DNA of 45,876 bases from Hyphomicrobiales bacterium (lineage in GTDB: Bacteria > Pseudomonadota > Alphaproteobacteria > Rhizobiales > Rhizobiaceae), in the NCBI GenBank assembly GCA_900468535.1, contig UBTY01000044.1, positions 1 through 45,876 on the forward strand, written 5' to 3'. The translations under genes were made by a program, and so were the position numbers. This document shows, piece after piece, positions 1-8,424 of the stretch (the stretch's first letter is position 1; each line of letters begins with the position of its first letter). Below the pieces are notes generated by a model. That model saw only the letters and a list, made by a program, of their open reading frames with translations, did no database searches and was not told the origin of the DNA.

Positions 1-1718
1 GCGGCAGCGGCAAGCCAGAGTTCGAAGGTCCGGCTCCACGGTTTTTCGACGCCGAGTGCCACGGCATAGGGCAGCAGCTTTTCGAAATGTTGCGGCGACA
101 TTTCGGGCGCGCCCGCCATGTTCATACGGTCCTTTTCGGCGAGCGTCAGATACTGGCGCAAGCCGTCGATCCCATCCATCAGCTTCGCGCCGAGCGGCGT
201 CGGAGCACCCATGATGAAGACATAAAGCACGTTCAGCAACACGATGCCGCCGATCGCAAACAGCATCGGCGTCTCGTGGAGCTCCATCAGCGACGAGAAC
301 AGGGCGAGCCCCAGGCTCGAGAGAATGCTGAAGCCGATGAAGGCCACAATGGCGATCGTGATCACCGCGACGATCTTGCCGCCCAGCGAACCTCCTGGGC
401 GAAACGACTTCGCGATATTGCCGATGAAGATCGAGACGAAAACAGTCACGATGATCGGGATCACCATCAGGGCGATCGCATCGGGTTCCAGCGTGCCGAA
501 GACGAAGAGCGCGACCAGCGCCGCGGCGCTGAGGAGGAGGCCGCCGACGGTATAGCCGGTATTGGCATTGTAATACTTGCCGCGGTGCTCGCGTTCGATA
601 GCCGAGCGGAAGCCTTCGCCAACCGATTTCACGCGCTGGCCGTTCGCCTTGTCGATGGTGAGCGATCCCTTGGCTCCGACTGAATTCAGCAGGCTCGCCT
701 CCCCCGCTTCCAGCTTTTCCTTGCCGACGGGCTTGTCGGTGCGGCGGATGATGATCGAGTTCTTCAGGTCCTCGAGCACGACAAAACCGCGCACCGCGAG
801 ATTGAGCGCCGTTGCCGATAGCGCCGTCCAGCCCTGACCGGAGAAACCCCTGTTGTCGATATAGTTCACCAGCGCCGGCGAAATGCCATCAGGCGGATCC
901 CAGCGCGGCACGATGACGCCGCGCGCCGGATCGCGGCCGACCTTCAGCCATGAGCGTGTATAGTAGAGGAATACCAGGATCAGGCCGCCGAAGCCGATGA
1001 GATAGTCGCGATTGTCGCTCAGCCACCAGCGCTTGGTGTCAGCGTCGCTCGGCGGATCGATCGATCCCTTCAGCATCTTGACCGCGATCGTCAATCCTTC
1101 ACCGGCATCGAGAGGCTGTGTGGCTGTAAACACAAGGCGATCGCCGCTTGTGGAGACACGGGCGTTCCGGTCCGTGGAGCCAAGCGGGCCGGTGAAGAAG
1201 GCCGTGTCGATCGAACGCACGCCCTCGGGCAGCTTGACGGAGGCCGTCGCTGCCATGATCGGAAAGATCCAACCGTTGCCGGTGACGTTCCAATAGAGTT
1301 CGTCGTGGTCGGGGAAGTAACGGATCTCCCGATTCGTGCGGTAGCTGATCTCGTACCGATGCTGGCCATAGCTCAGCATGACGTCTTCCGACCCGGCGTA
1401 AATACGAATACCGCCGGTGATGCTCTGGGTGTGCCACGGCTCGTCGCGCCCGTCACGCTTGACCGAGACGACGTCGAAGTCGACGCGGATGGTGCGGCCG
1501 TCGGCGTTCTTCAGCGTCAGCGGAAAATCGCGGAAGATGCCGCGCCGGATGCGATTGCCCTCGGCATTGACGGATATGGTTTCCGTCACCGTCATCGAAC
1601 CGCTCTTGTCGAGCACGATGTCGGAGGCAAAGGAATTGATGACCTCTCTGGCGAGAGACGGGCCAGCGGCAAGCATCAGGAACAGTGCGAAGCAAAAACC
1701 GAGAAGCCGCCGGATCAT
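1..1718 (-). CDS. DUF2207 membrane protein (YciQ-like), 3' end cut by window edge
   Basis: About 572 codons are visible with no stop before the left edge, so the C-terminus lies outside. The ATG at 1718 follows a GGGGGA ribosome site. Seen: an N-terminal signal peptide (MIRRLLGFCFALFLMLAAG, cleavage near SLA-RE), a long periplasmic beta-rich domain starting with a predicted secreted strand region, one membrane helix near residue 245 (YLIGFGGLILVFLYYTRSW), then a cytosolic stretch and a further helical cluster near residues 385-500, ending in the family-like LGVEKPWSRTF region. This order matches DUF2207 proteins, which often sit next to LemA, as here (one gene in between). It is downstream of the EPSP synthase gene by 41 bp and probably shares its transcript. 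Biochemical role is unknown for the family. Confidence 0.85.
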   Translation of the reverse strand, partial: MIRRLLGFCFALFLMLAAGPSLAREVINSFASDIVLDKSGSMTVTETISVNAEGNRIRRGIFRDFPLTLKNADGRTIRVDFDVVSVKRDGRDEPWHTQSITGGIRIYAGSEDVMLSYGQHRYEISYRTNREIRYFPDHDELYWNVTGNGWIFPIMAATASVKLPEGVRSIDTAFFTGPLGSTDRNARVSTSGDRLVFTATQPLDAGEGLTIAVKMLKGSIDPPSDADTKRWWLSDNRDYLIGFGGLILVFLYYTRSWLKVGRDPARGVIVPRWDPPDGISPALVNYIDNRGFSGQGWTALSATALNLAVRGFVVLEDLKNSIIIRRTDKPVGKEKLEAGEASLLNSVGAKGSLTIDKANGQRVKSVGEGFRSAIEREHRGKYYNANTGYTVGGLLLSAAALVALFVFGTLEPDAIALMVIPIIVTVFVSIFIGNIAKSFRPGGSLGGKIVAVITIAIVAFIGFSILSSLGLALFSSLMELHETPMLFAIGGIVLLNVLYVFIMGAPTPLGAKLMDGIDGLRQYLTLAEKDRMNMAGAPEMSPQHFEKLLPYAVALGVEKPWSRTFELWLAAA

Positions 1719-1759
1719 TCCATTCCCCCGCCCGCGGCTTCCCGCCGCCTCAGATAGTG

Positions 1760-3019
1760 TCAGTCCTCATCCGCGTAGGTCACGCCGAGCCCCGCCAGCG
1801 TCCGCCAATAGGACGGGAAGGTCTTGCCGACGCAATCCGGATCCAGAATGGTGATGCCGTCGATCTTCAGGCCGGCGAGCGCGAAGCTCATCGCGATGCG
1901 GTGATCGGCGAAGGTGTCGATATCGGCGGGCAGATGCTGGCCGACGAGAGCAGGGTCGGAGGCGACGATCAGGTCGTCCCCGTCCTCGGTCGCGAGCCCC
2001 TGACGGATGTTGTTGAGGCCGGTCGAGACGGCGCGGATGCGGTCGCATTCCTTGACGCGCAGGTTGGCGATGCCAACGAAGCGCACCGGTGTTTCGTTGA
2101 AGGCCGCCAGCACGGCGATGGTCGGCACCGCATCCTGCATCTGCGAGCCGTCGATTTCGGCCGGCAGGTGTGGGAACTGCCTGATGACGTCATATGCCTT
2201 GGCGTCCGGCTGGGTGAAGTCCTCGTTGGCGACGCCGAGGTCGATCGCGCCCTTGGTCAGCACTTCGGCGGCCCAGAGATAGGTGGCGGCGGAAGCGTCC
2301 GGTTCGACGACGAAATCGGTGGCGGTGTAGCCGGTCGGCTCGATCACCCACGAGGACGGCGTCGGCTGGGTCACCTTGGCGCCGAAGGCACGCATGGCTG
2401 CCAGCGTCAGGTCGATGTAGCCGCGTGCGCCGATATCGGCACCGGCAAGTTCGATCGTGAACGGCTCGGAACCGCAGGCAGCCGCCATCTGCAGGGCGGA
2501 GACATACTGGCTGGAGAGGCCGGCATCGATGACGACCTTGTTTCTGGCGAAGCGGCCGTTAGCGTCGATCGTGACGGGCGGGCAACCGGTGGGTGCCTCG
2601 ATCGCGACACCGAGCGACTTCAGGGCATCGACCAGCGGCTTGATCGGGCGCTTGCGCATATGCTCGTCACCATCGACGACATAGCGGCCATTGCCGAGCG
2701 CAAGTGCTGCCGTCAGGAAGCGTGTGGCGGTACCGGCATTGCCGAGGAAGAGCGGTGCGGCGGGAGCCTTGAGTTCACCGGAACTGGTGACAACGAAGGT
2801 CGTCGCATCGGGCTCGTCCACCGTCACGCCCATGGCGCGCAGGGCTTCCGCCATATAGCGCGTGTCGTCGCTCTTGAGCGCCCCGGTCAGGCGGCTGGTG
2901 CCCTTGGCGAGACCGGCCAAAAGCAGCGCGCGGTTGGTGATCGACTTCGAGCCGGGAGGTACGGCGCGACCGGAAAGCGGCTTCGCCGCCGGGATGATGG
3001 TGAGCTTGTCTTTACTCAT
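1760..3019 (-). CDS. aroA: 3-phosphoshikimate 1-carboxyvinyltransferase (EPSP synthase), non-class-II type
   Basis: Transfers enolpyruvate from PEP to shikimate-3-phosphate in the shikimate pathway. The 419-residue protein keeps the catalytic set: K25, S26 and R30 in PGSKSITNR, the GNAGT loop at 93-97, R124, S169-S170-Q171, the RVKECDR block (K323, E324), DHR at 372-374 and K399 in CVGKTFP. It lacks the class II signatures of the CP4 enzyme (GDK, SAQ-K, N-TR). After GNAGTA it reads TRF, where E. coli has MRP; TASRFL-like sequence is typical of fungal AROM EPSPS domains. An in-frame TTG lies 9 codons upstream (3046), but ATG 3019 has AAGG at the right distance. It lies between lemA and the DUF2207 gene, same strand. 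Rhizobia usually carry a class II aroA elsewhere, so this is probably a paralogue (inference). Confidence 0.88.
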   Translation of the reverse strand: MSKDKLTIIPAAKPLSGRAVPPGSKSITNRALLLAGLAKGTSRLTGALKSDDTRYMAEALRAMGVTVDEPDATTFVVTSSGELKAPAAPLFLGNAGTATRFLTAALALGNGRYVVDGDEHMRKRPIKPLVDALKSLGVAIEAPTGCPPVTIDANGRFARNKVVIDAGLSSQYVSALQMAAACGSEPFTIELAGADIGARGYIDLTLAAMRAFGAKVTQPTPSSWVIEPTGYTATDFVVEPDASAATYLWAAEVLTKGAIDLGVANEDFTQPDAKAYDVIRQFPHLPAEIDGSQMQDAVPTIAVLAAFNETPVRFVGIANLRVKECDRIRAVSTGLNNIRQGLATEDGDDLIVASDPALVGQHLPADIDTFADHRIAMSFALAGLKIDGITILDPDCVGKTFPSYWRTLAGLGVTYADED

Positions 3020-3113
3020 TACCTTGTCTTTTCCGTCTTTGCGCAACGGGCCATGTCAGGCCACGGTCATGCCCTGCTCATAGCAGTTTTTACGCAAAGG
3101 CAAATGGCGGATG

Positions 3114-3665
3114 TCAGAACTTTACGGTCGGGACAGCGCGATCGGCTTCGTTGGTGATCTCGAAATACTCCCGCTTCTGGAATCCGAACTGGCCGGCGAC
3201 CAGATTGGAGGGGAAGCTCTCGACCTTGACGTTCAGGTCACGGGCCGCGCCGTTGTAGTAGCGCCGCGCCATCTGGATCTCGCTTTCCATTGTCTCGAGC
3301 GAGGACTGCAGCTCGCGGAAATTCTCGTTGGCCTTCAGGTCGGGATAGGCTTCGGCAAGTGCCATGACGCGCCCGAGAGCAGCGCCGAGCAGCCCTTCGG
3401 CCTGGGCACGACCAGCAACGTCGCCCGTCGGCACAGCCTGTGCCTGGTTCCGCAGTTTGACCACCTCTTCGAGCGTGGTCTTTTCGTGGGTGGCGTAGCC
3501 CTTTACCGTCTCGATCAGGTTGGGGATCAGGTCGGCGCGGCGCTTCAGCTGCACATCGATGCCGGACCAGGCTTCCTCGGCCATCTGCCGGGCGCGGACG
3601 AGGCCGTTGTAGATAACGACGGCATAGAGCGCGATAAGGACGATAAGGCCAAGAATAACATACAT
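3114..3665 (-). CDS. lemA: LemA family protein
   Basis: A 183-residue LemA protein: one N-terminal membrane helix (residues 2-20, YVILGLIVLIALYAVVIY) followed by a helical-bundle domain. The family hallmarks are present in order: YNGLVRAR, EEAWSGIDVQLKRRADLIPN, ETVKGYATHEK, LAEAYPDLKANENF, LQSSLE and ARRYYNGAARDLN, then FPSNLVA near the end. The length is normal. The ATG at 3665 has a GGGGGA site 5-6 bases upstream. It is first in a leftward set lemA - EPSP synthase - DUF2207 with 94 and 41 bp gaps. LemA and DUF2207 proteins co-occur widely, but their shared function is not established. Confidence 0.93.
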   Translation of the reverse strand: MYVILGLIVLIALYAVVIYNGLVRARQMAEEAWSGIDVQLKRRADLIPNLIETVKGYATHEKTTLEEVVKLRNQAQAVPTGDVAGRAQAEGLLGAALGRVMALAEAYPDLKANENFRELQSSLETMESEIQMARRYYNGAARDLNVKVESFPSNLVAGQFGFQKREYFEITNEADRAVPTVKF

Positions 3666-3875
3666 TCGCGAATCCCCCGCAGCGACCGAAAGTATGGCGG
3701 GAGACTATGCGGGTTGCCGCAGATTGTCATCCCGCATTTAGGGCATCTTCAGGAGGTCAATACCAACGGGGTAGTCAAAAATCACGATACCGCCGCCAGC
3801 GCCAAAGCCCTATCTTCTGTCTTGCCCGCTGAAACAGGCGAGCATCAGAAACTTGCGACGAGGATCATTCAGACC

Positions 3876-3992
3876 ATGAGCGCAGTCATTTTCCTGCTCA
3901 ACGCACTGGCTATCACATCGTACTTTTTCGTTCAGAGCGCGGCTCGCCCGGTAGAGCGCCGCGTCGAAGTCAGGAACGACGAACGTCGCTGA
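3876..3992 (+). CDS. possible 38-residue single-helix membrane miniprotein
   Basis: ATG 3876 to TGA 3992 gives 38 residues: a hydrophobic N-terminal helix (SAVIFLLNALAITSYFFV) followed by a very basic/acidic tail (ARPVERRVEVRNDERR). The composition is that of a small inner-membrane protein with a cytosolic charged tail. A GAGGA motif lies about 10 bases upstream, rather far. A hairpin follows directly at the stop codon, as would suit a short transcript. The rest of the lemA-glyQ gap (3666-3875) shows nothing else I can recognise. No function is known to me; it could be chance. Confidence 0.4.
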   Translation: MSAVIFLLNALAITSYFFVQSAARPVERRVEVRNDERR

Positions 3993-4015
3993 CTGCCGCG
4001 CTTCAAGCGGCAGTC
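3991..4015. terminator. 9-bp inverted repeat spanning the glyQ stop codon
   Basis: GACTGCCGC (3991-3999) pairs with GCGGCAGTC (4007-4015) around a 7-base loop. It covers the last codons of glyQ on the minus strand and begins two bases before the miniprotein stop ends on the plus strand. There is no T-run on either side, so it is a hairpin in a convergent position, not a proven intrinsic terminator. Confidence 0.4.
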
Positions 4016-4962
4016 TTCGCCAGGTTCACCCCACCGGCATCCGTCAGCAGGAAGGCCTCGCCGCAGGCCTTGGCCAGCGTCCGCACGCGCAGAATATAGC
4101 TTTGGCGCTCGGTGACCGAGATGACGCCGCGGGCATCCAGCAGGTTGAAGACGTGTGACGCCTTGATGCACTGGTCGTAGGCCGGGAAAACGCACTTATG
4201 CAGCTTCTGGTTATCGCTGTCGCCGGGAGCGCCGGCGGCGAGAAGCGCCTGGCATTCCTTTTCGGCATCGATGAAGTGGCGATGCAGCATCTCGGTATTG
4301 GCAAATTCGAAGTTGTGGCGTGAATATTCCTGTTCGGCCTGCAGGAAGACGTCGCCATAGCTGATCTTCTCGTCGCCTTCGCGCCCGTTGAAGTTCAGGT
4401 CGTAGACGTTGTCGACACCCTGCACGTACATCGCAAGACGCTCGAGACCGTAGGTCAGCTCGCCCGCGACAGGCGAGCATTCGATGCCGCAGACCTGCTG
4501 GAAATAGGTGAACTGCGACACTTCCATCCCGTCGCACCAGCACTCCCATCCGAGACCCCAGGCGCCGAGCGTCGGGCTTTCCCAGTCATCTTCGACGAAA
4601 CGGATGTCGTGCAGCAGCGGATCGAGACCGATCGCCGCCAGCGAGCCGAGATAGAGTTCCTGCAGGTTCGGCGGGTTCGGCTTCAGGATAACCTGATACT
4701 GATAATAGTGCTGCAGGCGGTTCGGGTTCTCACCGTAGCGGCCATCCGACGGACGACGCGACGGCTGCACATAGGCAGCCTTCCACGGCTTGGGCCCGAG
4801 CGCACGCAGCGTCGTCGCAGGATGGAACGTACCGGCGCCGACCTCCATGTCGTAGGGCTGCAGCACCGCACAACCCTTGTCCGCCCAGTAGTTATGGAGC
4901 GTCAGGATCAGCGCCTGGAAAGAGCGCTTCGGGTTCATGTGGTCGGGGATTGCAGCAGACAT
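4003..4962 (-). CDS. glyQ: glycine--tRNA ligase, alpha subunit
   Basis: Alpha (catalytic) subunit of the alpha2-beta2 bacterial glycyl-tRNA synthetase, which charges tRNA-Gly. The 319-residue protein carries the family sequence: LILTLHNYWADKGCAVLQPY, EVGAGTFHPATTLRALGP, AAYVQPSRRPSDGRYGENPNR (motif 2 region), LGLDPLLHDIRFVEDDWESP and GIECSPVAGELTYGLERLA (motif 3 region). ATG 4962 was chosen because GGAAG lies 8 bases upstream and the sequence conservation starts just after it; a longer frame to 5007 has no support. The beta subunit glyS is not in the window; it may lie beyond the left edge (inference). It is preceded on the same strand by a 64-residue membrane protein and sppA. Confidence 0.97.
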   Translation of the reverse strand: MSAAIPDHMNPKRSFQALILTLHNYWADKGCAVLQPYDMEVGAGTFHPATTLRALGPKPWKAAYVQPSRRPSDGRYGENPNRLQHYYQYQVILKPNPPNLQELYLGSLAAIGLDPLLHDIRFVEDDWESPTLGAWGLGWECWCDGMEVSQFTYFQQVCGIECSPVAGELTYGLERLAMYVQGVDNVYDLNFNGREGDEKISYGDVFLQAEQEYSRHNFEFANTEMLHRHFIDAEKECQALLAAGAPGDSDNQKLHKCVFPAYDQCIKASHVFNLLDARGVISVTERQSYILRVRTLAKACGEAFLLTDAGGVNLAKTAA

Positions 4963-5039
4963 GGAACGGCTTCCGAATTCGTACAAAAGTGGGCGGACAG
5001 GTGCCACGCCGCGCCAGACGGGTCAAGGCTTTTGCGGCC

Positions 5040-5234
5040 CTACTCGTCCTCGTCCTTCTTCAGATGGTATTCGCCCGTTACCGGATCCTTGACCAGCGTG
5101 CCGATGGCGCCGGTCTGGCGCTCCTTTTCCGCACGGCGCGATCGTGAGGCCAGCTTTTCCGCCTCCGCCACGAAGCGACGGTACAGCAGCCATGCGCCGA
5201 CGACCAGGAGGCCCATGATTATCAGTTGTGGCAT
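5040..5234 (-). CDS. small membrane protein of 64 residues, unknown function
   Basis: ATG 5234 gives 64 residues: one N-terminal membrane helix (PQLIIMGLLVVGAWLLYRRF), a basic helical segment (EAEKLASRSRRAEKERQ) and a short tail TGAIGTLVKDPVTGEYHLKK ending in acidic residues. Its position between sppA (19 bp upstream) and glyQ (77 bp downstream), same strand, argues that it is a real gene of the same transcript. I do not recognise a named family; it resembles conserved small hypothetical proteins of rhizobia. The tail GTLVKDPVTGEYH looks like a short modified-protein recognition or folding motif, but this is only a description. Confidence 0.75.
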   Translation of the reverse strand: MPQLIIMGLLVVGAWLLYRRFVAEAEKLASRSRRAEKERQTGAIGTLVKDPVTGEYHLKKDEDE

Positions 5235-5253
5235 AGGCCTGTCTTGCTCCCCC

Positions 5254-6114
5254 TCAGAAACCGTAGCGGCTCCACAATGCCTTCTCTTCGGCGGTTTCCA
5301 CAAGTCCCGTCGCGAGACCTGTCGCCGCCGCTTCCAGCGACCCCGACGCTACTCCAGGAATGCGGCGTCCGAAAAGGCCGCGGGCCGGCGTCACCAGCGC
5401 AAGTTTTGTCTTCGAGCCGTAGCGCCGCTTCAATTCCTGCCGCATGTCGCCAAGGCCGTCGATCAGGCCGAGTTCGAGGCCGCGCGTGCCGGTCCAAAAG
5501 AGACCCGAAAAGACCGTCTCGTCGTCCTTGAGCTTGCCGGCGCGGCGTTCGCGGACCATCGAGATAAAGACCTGATGGATCTCGAGCTGCAGGGTCTTCA
5601 GATACTCGATGTCCTTTTCCTTCTCCGGCTGGAACGGATCAAGGATCACCTTGTTCTCGCCTGCTGTATAGACGCGCCGCTCGACGCCGATCTTCTTCAG
5701 GAGTTCGGGGAAGCCGAAGCCACCGGAAACAACACCGATGGAGCCGACGATTGAGGTGGGGTCGGCAATGATCTCATCGCCGGCAAGGGCAATCATGTAG
5801 CCGCCGGATGCAGCCACGTCCTCGACGAAGACAAGCACCTTCTTCTGCTTTTCACGCGCGAGATCACGGATACGGCTGAAGATCAGGCGCGACTGGACAG
5901 GCGAGCCGCCGGGCGAATTGATCGAGATCGCCACCGCCGGCGCATCCTTGAATTCGAACGCCTTCTCGAGCACCTGCGCTGTCGAGGCAAGATTCAAGGC
6001 CGGTCGAAACTGGCTGCCACCGCTCATGATCGCGCCTTGCAGGCGGACCACCGGGATCACGACGCCGTCCTTGCGGAAGCGCTTCGGCATCAGCTTTCTC
6101 AAAAATCCGGCCAT
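5254..6114 (-). CDS. sppA: S49 family peptidase, SppA/SohB-like signal peptide peptidase
   Basis: A 286-residue serine protease of family S49, the short single-domain type. The fold core is visible: VVRLQGAIMSGG, ISINSPGGSPVQS, FVEDVAASGGYMIALAGDEIIA and TSIVGSIGVV. The nucleophile is S103 in ASGGYM. The candidate general base is K155 in AGENK, 52 residues later, the same spacing as the Ser/Lys dyad of Bacillus subtilis SppA. No clear N-terminal membrane helix is present, so it may be membrane-associated or cytosolic. ATG 6114 has AAGGA 7 bases upstream; an extension to 6195 lacks such support. Divergent from mntH, with 174 bp between. It likely degrades membrane-released signal peptides or membrane proteins (family knowledge). 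Confidence 0.92.
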   Translation of the reverse strand: MAGFLRKLMPKRFRKDGVVIPVVRLQGAIMSGGSQFRPALNLASTAQVLEKAFEFKDAPAVAISINSPGGSPVQSRLIFSRIRDLAREKQKKVLVFVEDVAASGGYMIALAGDEIIADPTSIVGSIGVVSGGFGFPELLKKIGVERRVYTAGENKVILDPFQPEKEKDIEYLKTLQLEIHQVFISMVRERRAGKLKDDETVFSGLFWTGTRGLELGLIDGLGDMRQELKRRYGSKTKLALVTPARGLFGRRIPGVASGSLEAAATGLATGLVETAEEKALWSRYGF

Positions 6115-6223
6115 TTCTATTCCTTCGTACAGGCTGCGTGAAACGTCACTCCCATGTATGCGTCGGAACGACAAACGCAATGGGGGCTGGCGCAAAACAC
6201 CAGCGCGGCAACTTTCTTGTTGC

Positions 6224-6244
6224 GAATGACTTGCATTATCATTC
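6224..6244. promoter_or_regulatory. Fur/Mur-like operator upstream of mntH
   Basis: A 21-bp imperfect palindrome: GAATGA, nine bases, TCATTC, with centre CTTGCATTA. It resembles the classic Fur box (GATAATGATAATCATTATC pattern) and lies 45 bp upstream of the mntH start. In rhizobia the Fur homologue Mur represses manganese uptake genes, so this is the expected kind of site. The match is by eye only. Confidence 0.55.
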
Positions 6245-6288
6245 TAATCAGCCATATTGACTTTCGTCATCAACAGGCAGTTGTTTTC

Positions 6289-7629
6289 ATGGACGTAATA
6301 AATCCGAAGGCCAGGACAGGCTGGCGCCACGAGCGCGAAGAAGCATCGATGGCCGATGTCTACCGCTCGATCGGCACACGCAAGGGAGCGTCGCGTTGGC
6401 GTCGCATCGCGGCATTTCTCGGGCCGGGCTATCTGGTCGCCGTCGGCTATATGGATCCCGGCAATTGGTCGACCTCGCTCGCCGGCGGGTCCAAGTTCGG
6501 ATACACGCTTCTGGCAGTCGCACTGCTCTCCAATATGATGGCGATCGTGCTGCAGTCGCTCTGCGCCCGTCTCGCGATCGGTTCCGGCCGCGATCTCGCG
6601 CAGGCTTGTCGCGACGCGTTCCCGCGCTGGGTGTCGATCCCGCTCTGGCTGTTTGCCGAAATCGCCATCATCGCGACCGACATCGCCGAGGTGATCGGCA
6701 CCGCGATCGGCCTCAACCTGCTGTTCGGCATTCCGCTCGAGCTTGGCGTACTGATCACCGCGCTCGACGTCTTCCTCATTCTCTATCTGCAGAAGGTTGG
6801 TTTCCGCTGGGTCGAGGCTTTCGTCATCGCGCTGCTCGGGATCATCACCGTCTGTTTCGGCGTGCAGATCTTCATGGCCGACCCGCAGTGGGGCGAGGTC
6901 ATCCGCGGCTTCTTCCCGACCACGGAGATCGTCTCCAATCCGGAGATGCTCTATCTGGCCCTCGGTATCCTCGGCGCCACCGTGATGCCGCACAATCTCT
7001 ACCTGCATTCCGGCATCGTCCAGACCCGCGACTACGGAAATACGCTGCCCGAAAAGCGCGAGGCGCTGACTTATGCAACGATCGATTCCACCGTCGCGCT
7101 CTGCTTTGCGCTTTTGATCAACGCCTCGATCCTGATCCTGGCGGCGGCAGCCTTCCATGCCCATGGACGGACTGACGTTGCCGAACTCGGCGAGGCCTCA
7201 TCGCTGCTGGCGCCGCTTCTCGGCCTTGCGCTTGCCCCGACGCTGTTCGGCATTGCCCTGCTCTGCTGCGGCCTGAACTCGACGGTCACGGCGACGATGG
7301 CCGGACAGATCATCATGGAAGGCTTCCTGAAGATCCGGCTACAGCCCTGGGTGCGGCGCCTGATTACCCGCGCCATCGCCATCATACCGGCCGCCTTCGT
7401 GACGATCTGGTACGGTGATGCCGGCACAGCCGAGTTGCTGATCCTTACACAGGTCGTGCTCAGCCTGCAGCTTTCCTTCGCCGTGTTCCCGCTGGTCATG
7501 TTCACCGCGAGCAAGGCGAAGATGGGCGAACTCGTCGCGCCACGCTGGCTGTCTGCCATTGCCTACACGATCGCGGTCGTGATCGCGGGATTGAACGTCA
7601 AGCTGCTGTTCGACTTCGTGGTCGGCTGA
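6289..7629 (+). CDS. mntH: Nramp-family Mn2+/H+ symporter
   Basis: A 446-residue divalent metal importer in the inner membrane, about 11 helices. Hallmarks are GPGYLVAVGYMDPGNWSTSLAGGSKFGY (helix 1, with the DPGN metal-binding motif) and LGILGATVMPHNLYLHSG (helix 6, with the MPH metal-binding motif). The ATG at 6289 is preferred over a later ATG at 6349 because the N-terminal sequence (MDVINPKARTGWRHE) fits known rhizobial MntH starts; there is also no reason to use the far-upstream ATG at 6154. A Fur/Mur-like operator lies upstream, consistent with repression when manganese is plentiful. The gene ends 6 bp before the convergent methyltransferase gene. Confidence 0.96.
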   Translation: MDVINPKARTGWRHEREEASMADVYRSIGTRKGASRWRRIAAFLGPGYLVAVGYMDPGNWSTSLAGGSKFGYTLLAVALLSNMMAIVLQSLCARLAIGSGRDLAQACRDAFPRWVSIPLWLFAEIAIIATDIAEVIGTAIGLNLLFGIPLELGVLITALDVFLILYLQKVGFRWVEAFVIALLGIITVCFGVQIFMADPQWGEVIRGFFPTTEIVSNPEMLYLALGILGATVMPHNLYLHSGIVQTRDYGNTLPEKREALTYATIDSTVALCFALLINASILILAAAAFHAHGRTDVAELGEASSLLAPLLGLALAPTLFGIALLCCGLNSTVTATMAGQIIMEGFLKIRLQPWVRRLITRAIAIIPAAFVTIWYGDAGTAELLILTQVVLSLQLSFAVFPLVMFTASKAKMGELVAPRWLSAIAYTIAVVIAGLNVKLLFDFVVG

Positions 7630-7635
7630 GCAGGA

Positions 7636-8424
7636 TTACCGACGTGAATAGGCGGCCCGACCATTGTTGAGGTCGTCGACGAAGGGGGAGAATTTATGCG
7701 TACCCTCTTCGTGCATAATCAGCGGCGCCCGGAATGAAAGCCGGGCGCGCGATCCCTTGATCGCCGTTACGAGAATACGAACGGCGTTTTCACCCTGACG
7801 CGGGTGAATGGCTGTAACCTCGATGCCTCCGAACCGGCGGCCACAGGCATCGATGATCTCGGCGATCGATTCCGGCCGTGCAATCAGCGACAGTTGCCCG
7901 CCGGGGATCATGATGGCGCCTGATGTGCGCAGCCAGCTTTCGAACAGATCTTCCGTCATCGCGTGCGCTTCGGCCTTCAAGGCATCCGGCGTCTTTCGGT
8001 CGCCCGCGTCGTTGAATGGCGGGTTCATGATGACGTGATGGAAGCTTTCGTCGAGCAGGCCCGAGTCATTGCGCGCCTTGGCCTTCAGCGTCACATCCGC
8101 CTCGACAACAGAGACACGCCCCGCCAGATGCGCGTTCTCAGGCAGAAGCGCGCTGCGACGCGCATAATCCGCCATCTCGCCCGATCGCTCGAACAGGGTG
8201 ACGTCCGCTGCCGGCAAGCGCGAAGCCACCGCAAGACCCGCCGCCCCCGCACCCGCTCCGAGATCGGCGACCCTGATCGGCCGATCGTCTGCCACGAGGG
8301 CTGCGAGAAGCATTGCGTCCATGCCGGATCGATGCCCGCGGCCTTTCGGCTGGACGACATGGAAGAGACCGCGATGAAATGCATCGACCGTTTCGGCCAC
8401 CGGTAGATCAGCCATAGCGATCAT
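7636..8424 (-). CDS. tRNA1(Val) A37 N6-methyltransferase-like (TrmN6 family)
   Basis: A 262-residue class I SAM-dependent methyltransferase. Seen: the SAM loop VADLGAGAGAAGLAVA, an acidic ribose-contact residue in VTLFERSGEM, and the NPPF catalytic motif (HHVIMNPPFND) typical of N6-adenine methylases. Overall layout matches the TrmN6/YfiC family, which modifies A37 next to the anticodon of tRNA1(Val) in E. coli; the target in this organism is inferred. The start at 8424 overlaps the stop of the DUF2007 gene as ATGA, so the two are probably translationally coupled. An ATG four codons in (8415) is the alternative. Confidence 0.85.
   Translation of the reverse strand: MIAMADLPVAETVDAFHRGLFHVVQPKGRGHRSGMDAMLLAALVADDRPIRVADLGAGAGAAGLAVASRLPAADVTLFERSGEMADYARRSALLPENAHLAGRVSVVEADVTLKAKARNDSGLLDESFHHVIMNPPFNDAGDRKTPDALKAEAHAMTEDLFESWLRTSGAIMIPGGQLSLIARPESIAEIIDACGRRFGGIEVTAIHPRQGENAVRILVTAIKGSRARLSFRAPLIMHEEGTHKFSPFVDDLNNGRAAYSRR

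Noticed and set aside
1685..3157. 490-codon open frame on the plus strand over the EPSP synthase gene
   Set aside because: High G+C content keeps antisense frames open. The product is Arg/Asp/Gly-rich with no recognisable domain, and the minus strand encodes a full EPSP synthase.
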